64,000 bases of DNA from RGIG4034 sp045628945 (GTDB lineage: Bacteria; Bacillota; Clostridia; Lachnospirales; Lachnospiraceae), in the NCBI GenBank assembly GCA_045628945.1, contig JAZQQG010000025.1, positions 15,962-79,961 on the forward strand, read 5' to 3'. The translations under genes and the position numbers were made by a program. Numbering within the stretch: the first letter of the stretch is position 1; the number at the start of each line of letters is the position of its first letter. Shown here piece by piece: positions 24,769 through 31,101 of the stretch. The notes under the pieces are model-generated. The model saw only the letters and a list, made by a program, of their open reading frames with translations, did not search any database and was not told where the DNA came from.

Positions 24769-26073
24769 TTACAGTGCCTTGAAAGCCTCTTCCAGATCCT
24801 GAAGAATATCATCGATATGCTCCGTTCCGATGGAAAGGCGAATGGTGTTGGGCTTGATGCCCTGATCCAAAAGCTCTGCCTCGTTGCACTCGGAATGCGT
24901 GGTAGATGCGGGATGAATTGCCAGAGACTTCACATCCGCAACGTTTGCAAGCAGTGAGAACAGTTCGAGGTTATCGATGAACTTCTGTGCTCTTTTGGCA
25001 TCACCCTTAATCTCAAAGGTGAAAATGGAACCGCCGCCGTTCGGGAAATACTTCTTGTAGAGCTCCTGCTGTGCGGGATCCGTGTTTACAGAAGGATGAT
25101 TTACCTTCTCTACCTCGGGGTGGTTCTGCAAAAACTTCACAACCTTCAGTGCGTTTTCAACATGTCTCTCAACGCGTAAGGACAAGGTCTCCAGTCCCTG
25201 TAAAAAGATAAATGCATGAATCGGAGATAATGTTGCTCCGGTATCGCGTAAAAGAATTGCCCGAATCGAGGTCGCAAAGCCTGCAGGCGCGCAATCCTTG
25301 GCGAAGCTTACTCCGTGGTAGGATACGTTGGGCTCGGTAAGCCAAGGCCACTTGTCATTCTGGGTCCAGTCAAACTTACCGCTATCCACAATCACACCGC
25401 CGATGGTGGTTCCGTGTCCACCGATGAACTTGGTGGCGGAGTGTATTACAATGTCTGCGCCGTGCTCGATGGGGCGAACCAGGTAAGGAGTTGCGAAGGT
25501 ATTGTCCACAATCAGAGGAATTCCTGCTTCGTGTGCAATTCCTGCAATTCTTTCGATATCAACCACTTCGGAGTTCGGGTTGCCAAGGGTTTCAATGGTA
25601 ATTGCTTTGGTATTCGGCTGAATTGCTGCCTTGATACCTTCATAATCAAAGGGATCTACGAAAGTTGCGGTGATTCCGTAATCCGGAAGGGTATGCGCCA
25701 ACAGGTTGTAGGTACCGCCGTAGATGTTCTTGGCTGCTACGATGTGATCCCCCGCATGTGCTACCGTCTGGTAGGTATAAGCAAGGGCTGCTGCACCGGA
25801 GCTGACTGCAAGGGCTGCAACGCCACCCTCCAAAGCTGCGATTCTTGCCTCAAAGATTCCTTGAGTCGGGTTTGTCAGACGACCGTAGATGTTACCGGCA
25901 TCTCTTAAACCGAAACGGTCTGCTGCATGCTCACTGTTATGGAATACATAGGAGGAGGTTAAGTAGATGGGAACCGCTCTTGCGTCGGTTACGGGATCTG
26001 CACTCTCCTGGCCTACATGTAACTGCTTTGTCTCAAATCTGAAATTTCTGTCTTTACGCTCTAATTTACTCAT
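24769..26073 (-). CDS. metY: O-acetylhomoserine aminocarboxypropyltransferase (sulfhydrylase)
   Basis: 434 residues of the Cys/Met metabolism PLP family; the length and motifs (GLRDAGNIYGRLTNPTQGIFE, IHSATKFIGGHGTTIGG with the PLP lysine, RLSIGTEHIDDILQDLEEAF; each quoted part under 20 residues here) fit the MetY group rather than cystathionine synthases, which are nearer 380 residues. It joins O-acetylhomoserine with sulfide to give homocysteine, or with methanethiol to give methionine. GGAGAG precedes the ATG. It is first in the operon with cysK and lies 32 nt downstream of a Cys/Met-containing leader ORF and a promoter embedded in an operator shared with rrf2. Confidence 0.93.
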   Translation of the reverse strand: MSKLERKDRNFRFETKQLHVGQESADPVTDARAVPIYLTSSYVFHNSEHAADRFGLRDAGNIYGRLTNPTQGIFEARIAALEGGVAALAVSSGAAALAYTYQTVAHAGDHIVAAKNIYGGTYNLLAHTLPDYGITATFVDPFDYEGIKAAIQPNTKAITIETLGNPNSEVVDIERIAGIAHEAGIPLIVDNTFATPYLVRPIEHGADIVIHSATKFIGGHGTTIGGVIVDSGKFDWTQNDKWPWLTEPNVSYHGVSFAKDCAPAGFATSIRAILLRDTGATLSPIHAFIFLQGLETLSLRVERHVENALKVVKFLQNHPEVEKVNHPSVNTDPAQQELYKKYFPNGGGSIFTFEIKGDAKRAQKFIDNLELFSLLANVADVKSLAIHPASTTHSECNEAELLDQGIKPNTIRLSIGTEHIDDILQDLEEAFKAL

Positions 26074-26105
26074 TGTCTTTTCTCTCCATTCTTCATCAAA
26101 CTAAG

Positions 26106-26195
26106 TTATCTGTAACATCGATTCTCACTACACATTCGGCTGCACATTCGCTTCGTTTGCAAGAACAGTTGACGATTTTCAAATAGTACGTTCAT
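26106..26195 (-). CDS. 29-residue Cys/Met-rich leader peptide upstream of metY
   Basis: Found by reading the minus strand between the promoter and metY. ATG at 26195, TAA at 26108-26106, with AAAAGGAG 8 nt before the ATG. The peptide begins MNVLFENRQLFLQ and ends KRMCSRMCSENRCYR: three cysteines and two internal methionines within the last 14 residues. It ends 32 nt before the metY ATG. In a transcript for cysteine and homocysteine synthesis this has the look of an attenuation or translational-coupling leader whose decoding senses charged tRNA-Cys or tRNA-Met. No classical terminator follows it, so control would act on metY translation or Rho access. That it is translated is inferred from the ribosome site. 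Confidence 0.65.
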   Translation of the reverse strand: MNVLFENRQLFLQTKRMCSRMCSENRCYR

Positions 26196-26253
26196 AGTCT
26201 TATCTCCTTTTCAATTCATACATTTTCGATATGAATTGTTTGCTATGAACGTA
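26187..26253 (-). repeat. Nested inverted repeats in the metY leader
   Basis: Outer arms TACGTTCATAG (26187-26197, covering the leader ORF start) and CTATGAACGTA (26243-26253) are perfect 11-bp complements; inner arms CAATTCATA (26212-26220) and TATGAATTG (26230-26238) are perfect 9-bp complements. The ribosome site of the leader ORF lies between them. The predicted transcription start falls within the outer distal arm, so the inner hairpin is the more likely RNA structure. Confidence 0.5.
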
Positions 26254-26289
26254 TCTTACCATCCGCTTTCCTACTAAGTCAATAGGATT
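26253..26289 (-). promoter_or_regulatory. metY-cysK promoter with Rrf2-type operator
   Basis: Minus strand TTGACT (26277-26282), 18-bp spacer, TAAGAT (26253-26258). The -35 sits inside the 23-bp imperfect palindrome at 26267-26289 (plus strand TTTCCTA...ATAGGATT), which matches the operator at rrf2 at 17 of 23 positions with the same phasing. A repressor bound here would occlude the -35. The rest of the gap, 26290-26413, shows no convincing feature; a short AAAAAGTACTTTTT palindrome near 26340 is weak. Confidence 0.7.
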
Positions 26290-26413
26290 GGTAGTAGTAT
26301 AATTTTATACTTGGCTATAGGTTTCTCTTATAGCAGCGTAAAAAAGTACTTTTTCAGTGATAATTCACAACGAGTATTCCCACGGAATCGTTCCGCAAGC
26401 CCTCTTCCCGGGA

Positions 26414-26614
26414 TTATTCTTTCGGCTTCACCGAGCCAATATGAATCTCGGGAACCGCACCGGAATAGTCAATTCCGGTCTCCGCCTCGGGTTCCAGTTC
26501 CTCGTCGGTCTCATCCGAAAGGAAACGAACCTCGGGCATTGCCAGGTTTTCCGTCTCTAAATGCATCGGTTCGGCTTTCTGCTCCGACACTTCTGCTTTT
26601 TTCTTCCCAAACAT
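26414..26614 (-). CDS. Small acidic hypothetical protein (66 aa)
   Basis: 66 residues, start MFGKKKAEVSEQKAEPMH, with AAGGAG 9 nt before the ATG. After a short basic N-terminus it is Glu/Asp-rich and predicted disordered (FLSDETDEELEPEAETG). It starts 10 nt after the stop of the TAXI-GltS gene and is cotranscribed with it. No membrane segment or known motif; possibly a small transporter accessory, but function is unknown. Confidence 0.65.
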   Translation of the reverse strand: MFGKKKAEVSEQKAEPMHLETENLAMPEVRFLSDETDEELEPEAETGIDYSGAVPEIHIGSVKPKE

Positions 26615-26624
26615 ATTTCTCTCC

Positions 26625-28682
26625 TTACAGAATGTTAATAAAGAATGTAATAATCAGACTGTTTAAGAAATCCGCAAACATACTTCCGACAATCGGTACC
26701 AGAATATACGCCTGCACGGAAGGAACGAACTTCTCGGTGATTGCCTGCATATTGGCCATCGCGTTCGGTGTCGCACCCATACCGAAGCCGCAGGTACCCG
26801 CCGAGAGCACCGCCGCATCGTAATTACGTCCCATAACATTGAAGACGACGAAGTAGGAAAAGAGCATCATGAAGATTGTCTGTGCGGTAAGTAACACCAC
26901 CAACGGAAGTGCAAGATCCGCCAACTGCCAAAGCTTCAATGTTACCATCGCAATTCCTAAGAATAAGGATAAGCAGATACCGCCGATATCGTTGATTTCC
27001 CCCATGTGTACCGTGTATTTGCCGGAATATTCGCCGACATTTCGGATAATCGCCGCAACAATCATCGCACCGATATAGACTGGGAAGGTCATACCGGTCT
27101 TGGACAAAAGCTCGGAGACAATCGTTCCGATTCCCATGGCAATGGCAATCTGGTAAGCTGCGGGAGCATACATGCTGGCCTTACGATGGTGGCGAACCTC
27201 ATCCTCTTTTAACGCGGTCGTATCTTCATTTACCGCGGTCTTCAGAAGGTCCTTCTTCACAATCAGACGACGACCGATGGGACCGCCCATCAGGGAGCCG
27301 GCTACCAGACCAAAGGTTGCCGCTGCCGTACAGAGCGTGGTTGCTCCGGCCAGGCCCAGATCCTCAAGCACCTGTCCGAAGGCACCGGAGGTTCCGTGAC
27401 CGCCGACCATCGGAATCGAGCCGGTACACAGACCGATAAAAGGATCAATCTTCAGAACACGGGACAATCCGACTGCCAGCCCGTTCTGAACGAAGATCAG
27501 GGTCAGCACGCAGAGTAAGAAAATAACCAGACTGACGCCACCCTTTTTCAGAATCTTTAGGTTCGCCTGGAAACCGACGGACGTAAAGAAAATAATCATA
27601 CAGATATTTTTCAGTGTTTCATCAAACGTAAACTCAATGACACCGGTCGCATGAAGAATGCAGGAAACAATTGCAAAAATCATACCGCCGATGACAGGAG
27701 CCGGAATGCAGAAGGTCTCCAGGAAGCGAATCTTCTTGCGAAGGAAAACGCCCAGATACAGAACTCCTACCGCCAACGTCATGGTCAGGTACATATTTAA
27801 GGATACCGTAAAGATTCCCTTGGTCTTCACTTCTACCGGAACACCGAAGCTTAAGGACTGAAGGCTTGCGTTGCGTTCCTTCAGAAGCTCCACAATCGCC
27901 TGCTCGGCTTCCTCCTTCAGCGAATCGTTCGCCACCAGAACCGCCGTTACACCGATGGTATTGAGATCGGTATTCTGGCCCGGATAGGTTTCTGCCGGAA
28001 TCGTGCAAACCTTATAAGCGCTCTTATCCTGCACCATCGCCTCGGCAATGACCGGTGTGATCTCCAAAAGACGATAAGCAAACTCCTCTCCGAGAACCAC
28101 AAGCGAGGTTGTCGGAACGCTGGCCGTAAGGAAAAAAGCATCAATGCGATCTTCTTTTAACGCCTGGGCACTCTCCGCGTAGGAAAGGTAGCTTACATTC
28201 ATGCGATCCACATTCACGCCATAAGCACCAAGAATCTCCAGTGCGTTCTGATAGGAACCGGAATCCTTCTCGCCAAGGGATACCCGGCGTCCCTGAAGGT
28301 CCTGGACGCTCATAATATCGGAATCGGCCGCTACCACAATCTGGCAAACCTCATCATAGAGACCGGCAACCGCATGAAAGCCCTCCATACCGGACTGAAT
28401 GGATTCCTCCAGAATATCACTCTGAACAAGTGCAAGATCTAAGTAGCCCTGGCTCAGCAGACGCACATTGGCGCGGGACCCTGCGGTAGCACGCACGTCC
28501 AGACGATATTGCGTCTCTTCCTTCACCGCTGCCATCAATTCATTGCCGTAGCTGTAATAATTACCGCCGGTACCACCCGTACCAAGCTTTAAGGTTGTCC
28601 TTTTCTGACTGCCGCATCCCAATACCACCATAGGAAGCATGCATAACACCAGGAAAAGCCCCCACCATTTACGATTCTTCAT
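26625..28682 (-). CDS. TAXI solute-binding protein fused to GltS-type sodium symporter
   Basis: 685 residues in two parts. Residues 1-285: lipoprotein signal (LPMVVLGCGS) and a TAXI-family solute receptor (LKLGTGGTGGNYYSYGNEL, GSRANVRLLSQGYLDLALVQ, RVSLGEKDSGSYQNALEIL, DAFFLTASVPTTSL). Residues 290-685: a sodium/glutamate symporter GltS with about ten helices and the twin loops TGSIPMVGGHGTSGAFGQVL and CGFGMGATPNAMANMQAI. TAXI receptors normally serve TRAP transporters, so joining one to GltS tethers an external receptor to a secondary carrier. It overlaps the rrf2 stop by 14 nt and shares rrf2's operator, which also controls metY-cysK, so a sulfur amino acid such as cystine is a plausible substrate alongside glutamate. 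Confidence 0.88.
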   Translation of the reverse strand: MKNRKWWGLFLVLCMLPMVVLGCGSQKRTTLKLGTGGTGGNYYSYGNELMAAVKEETQYRLDVRATAGSRANVRLLSQGYLDLALVQSDILEESIQSGMEGFHAVAGLYDEVCQIVVAADSDIMSVQDLQGRRVSLGEKDSGSYQNALEILGAYGVNVDRMNVSYLSYAESAQALKEDRIDAFFLTASVPTTSLVVLGEEFAYRLLEITPVIAEAMVQDKSAYKVCTIPAETYPGQNTDLNTIGVTAVLVANDSLKEEAEQAIVELLKERNASLQSLSFGVPVEVKTKGIFTVSLNMYLTMTLAVGVLYLGVFLRKKIRFLETFCIPAPVIGGMIFAIVSCILHATGVIEFTFDETLKNICMIIFFTSVGFQANLKILKKGGVSLVIFLLCVLTLIFVQNGLAVGLSRVLKIDPFIGLCTGSIPMVGGHGTSGAFGQVLEDLGLAGATTLCTAAATFGLVAGSLMGGPIGRRLIVKKDLLKTAVNEDTTALKEDEVRHHRKASMYAPAAYQIAIAMGIGTIVSELLSKTGMTFPVYIGAMIVAAIIRNVGEYSGKYTVHMGEINDIGGICLSLFLGIAMVTLKLWQLADLALPLVVLLTAQTIFMMLFSYFVVFNVMGRNYDAAVLSAGTCGFGMGATPNAMANMQAITEKFVPSVQAYILVPIVGSMFADFLNSLIITFFINIL

Positions 28683-29112
28683 AGGTTTCCCCCTTGCCGT
28701 TTCCGTTATTCTGCCACTCTACCAGGTCCGCTAACGTAATATTGTCTACCACATTATTGATGGCCTCGTTCATTCTGCGCCAGATTTCCACCGTAACACA
28801 ATTCTGAATACGCTCGCAGGGAACGTCATCCTCGACGCACGACACAGGAGCAAGGGAGCCCTCTGTCAGGCGAAGGATCATGCCAACCGTATACTCTGAA
28901 GGGTGCTTACGCAAGATGTAACCACCTTGTGCCCCGCGAATACTGCGGACAAAACCGGCCGAATTCAGAATGGAGATAATCTGCTCCAGATATTTGTCCG
29001 AAATCTCCTGTCTTTTCGCAATCTCTTTGATGCTCACAGGGGTCTCCCCACCGTTCGTGGCTAAGTCAATCATCAGCCGCAATGCATATCTTCCTTTGGT
29101 CGATACCTTCAT
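28669..29112 (-). CDS. Rrf2-family transcriptional regulator (CymR/IscR-like)
   Basis: 147 residues. Winged helix with the family signature KVSTKGRYALRLMIDLA, SIKEIAKRQEISDKYLEQI (recognition helix) and GGYILRKHPSEYTVGMIL. Cysteines 92, 99 and 105 (SCVEDDVPCERIQNC) fall almost exactly where IscR binds its Fe-S cluster, so cluster or redox sensing is possible. AGGAGG precedes the ATG. Its promoter lies inside a 23-bp palindrome, repeated at metY-cysK, implying self-repression and control of sulfur amino acid genes as CymR does. Whether the signal is cysteine or Fe-S status is not decided by sequence. Confidence 0.9.
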   Translation of the reverse strand: MKVSTKGRYALRLMIDLATNGGETPVSIKEIAKRQEISDKYLEQIISILNSAGFVRSIRGAQGGYILRKHPSEYTVGMILRLTEGSLAPVSCVEDDVPCERIQNCVTVEIWRRMNEAINNVVDNITLADLVEWQNNGNGKGETYEES

Positions 29113-29141
29113 ATCCTCTACCTCCTATTACAACTATTTCT

Positions 29142-29178
29142 ATTATAGCCCGCGTATTCCTATCTTATCAATAGGAAT
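29142..29178 (-). promoter_or_regulatory. rrf2 promoter with palindromic operator
   Basis: Minus strand TTGATA (29166-29171), 18-bp spacer, TATAAT (29142-29147). The 23-bp operator at 29156-29178 has perfect 8-bp arms ATTCCTAT and ATAGGAAT around a 7-nt centre, with the -35 in the same place as in the metY operator. Confidence 0.75.
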
Positions 29179-29316
29179 ATAGGACGAAAGTACTGTCCAA
29201 ATTCGCAGATTGGCCCGGATTTTACGAAAGGAGGATTGCTCATTCAAGCAGTTTTTTGTATAATAATTTTATTCTTTTTTCTCGATGGAGACAGTAACGA
29301 AGGAGGGGAATTCGTT

Positions 29317-31005
29317 ATGGCAGAAAAACCAAACATGCTCATCGTCGACGACAGTCGAACCAACCGGGCCATTCTCAAGGGAATCTTCAAGGGGGATTAC
29401 ACTACCCTGGAGGCCGCCGACGGCTTGGAAGCAGTTGAGCAGCTCAAAAAAAATGATATCAATGTAATCATTCTTGACCTGAACATGCCGCATATGGACG
29501 GTTTCGAGGTATTAAACTACCTTCGCCGCTCCTCGGTCTATGCGAATATTCCGGTTGTTGTCAACACGCAGTACGGTCAGGAAGAGAACGAAATTAAGGC
29601 TCTGTCCCTCGGTGCGATGGACTTTATTACGAAGCCCTACAATGTTGAGATCGTACAGCACCGCGTCCGCAACGTACTCGTAAGAGAACAGCTGGAGAAG
29701 CAGATGCTCGAAACCGAGATGGACAAGAAGCTCATTCGAAAGATGAAGGACGTCATCGAGCTCGATGCTCTGACCCAGATCTACAGCCGCGATGCATTCT
29801 GCAAATACACCACCGATATGCTGCAGCTGAATCCGGAGACGGAATACCTCCTCATGCGTCTGGATGTGGAGCGTTTCAAAGTCATCAATGACCTCTTCGG
29901 TTCGAAGACGGGCGATATGGTGCTGACCATCATCGCCAACCGTTTAAAAAACTATCTGAAGGGAATCGGAACCTACGGCCGTATCGCCGGTGATAATTTC
30001 GTCTGCTGTCTGCCGAAGGAACTCTACAATCAGAACAGCTTCGATCTGCATCACGATTCCGATATTGAAGCCCTCCAGTTAAAATACGATATTGCCCTCT
30101 ACATCGGTATCTACGAGATTACCGATCCGACGGTACCGGTAAGCATCATGTGCGACCGTGCCGAGATGGCGATTCGTACCATTAAGGGCAACTACCTGCA
30201 GAACGTTGCCTACTACGATACTGCACTCCGCGATCAGATGTTAGAGGAGCAGCGACTCATTAACGATATGCCCAAGGCACTGGCCAACAATGAGTTCTGC
30301 ATCTACTTACAGCCAATCTACGAGGTAAACAGCGATACCATCATTAATGCAGAGGCACTGGTTCGTTGGAATCACAGTGAGCTTGGGTTGGTAAATCCCG
30401 GCATGTTCATTCCTCTTTTTGAGCGAAACGGTCTGATTACGAAGCTGGATCGCTATGTATGGGAGCTTGCCTGCAAGTCCTTACGCGACAGCCTCGATCG
30501 TGGAGATAAGGTCGTTCCCATCAGTGTCAATGTCTCCCGAATCAATATGTTCCTTCCCGAACTTGGCGAAGATCTTCTGAAACTGCTTAAGAAGTATGAC
30601 CTCACTCCGAACCTTTTGAAGCTTGAGATTACCGAGAGTGCCTACACCAAGGATCAGAAGCAGCTGTTGGAAGCAATCCTGAAGCTCAAGGCACTGGGCT
30701 TTACCATCGTCATGGATGACTTCGGAAGCGGTTACTCTTCCCTGAATGTCCTGAAGGATATGCCCATTGACGTAGTAAAGGTCGATATGAGCTTTATCAG
30801 TGATGTAGCCATCTCCCGCAAGGCCGACATCATCATGATGAACGTCGTAAAGATGGCCAAGGAAATCGGCATTCATGTAATCGTCGAAGGCGTTGAGACG
30901 GAAGAACAGCTGGAATACCTGCGCAGCATCAACTGCGATCAGATTCAGGGCTTCCTCTACTCCAAGCCTGTACCGGAGCACGAATTCTATTCCAAGATTA
31001 AGTAG
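29317..31005 (+). CDS. Response regulator with degenerate GGDEF and EAL domain (c-di-GMP phosphodiesterase)
   Basis: 562 residues from the ATG at 29317, which has AAGGAGGGG before it; the frame is open to 29236 without support. Receiver domain residues 1-120: MLIVDDSRTNR, phospho-acceptor in VIILDLNMPHMDG, ITKPYNVE. A GGDEF-like domain (about 150-290) reads AGDNF where GGDEF should be, so cyclase activity is probably lost. The EAL domain (about 310-560) keeps NAEALVRWNH, KLEITES, VMDDFGSGYSSL, VVKVDMSFI and VEGVET, predicting active hydrolysis of c-di-GMP. It would lower c-di-GMP in response to a kinase not encoded nearby. Monocistronic, ends at a strong terminator. Confidence 0.9.
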   Translation: MAEKPNMLIVDDSRTNRAILKGIFKGDYTTLEAADGLEAVEQLKKNDINVIILDLNMPHMDGFEVLNYLRRSSVYANIPVVVNTQYGQEENEIKALSLGAMDFITKPYNVEIVQHRVRNVLVREQLEKQMLETEMDKKLIRKMKDVIELDALTQIYSRDAFCKYTTDMLQLNPETEYLLMRLDVERFKVINDLFGSKTGDMVLTIIANRLKNYLKGIGTYGRIAGDNFVCCLPKELYNQNSFDLHHDSDIEALQLKYDIALYIGIYEITDPTVPVSIMCDRAEMAIRTIKGNYLQNVAYYDTALRDQMLEEQRLINDMPKALANNEFCIYLQPIYEVNSDTIINAEALVRWNHSELGLVNPGMFIPLFERNGLITKLDRYVWELACKSLRDSLDRGDKVVPISVNVSRINMFLPELGEDLLKLLKKYDLTPNLLKLEITESAYTKDQKQLLEAILKLKALGFTIVMDDFGSGYSSLNVLKDMPIDVVKVDMSFISDVAISRKADIIMMNVVKMAKEIGIHVIVEGVETEEQLEYLRSINCDQIQGFLYSKPVPEHEFYSKIK

Positions 31006-31030
31006 CAAAAAACCATAGATTCCTAACAAA

Positions 31031-31087
31031 AAAGACTGAGGAAAGCGCCCATCATAAATAGGCGAATCTCTCAGTCTTTCTTTTGTT
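31031..31087. terminator. Bidirectional terminator
   Basis: AAAGACTGAG (31031-31040) and CTCAGTCTTT (31070-31079) form a 10-bp stem with inner GCGCC/GGCG pairing, flanked by an A run and a T-rich tract, between two convergent genes. Confidence 0.8.
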
Positions 31088-31101
31088 CTTAAACATGCAG
31101 C

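Noticed and set aside
26074..26300. SAM riboswitch or T-box upstream of metY
   Set aside because: No kink-turn or P1 helix of a SAM riboswitch, no T-box sequence and no intrinsic terminator were visible; the leader is only about 170 nt and is mostly occupied by the short ORF.
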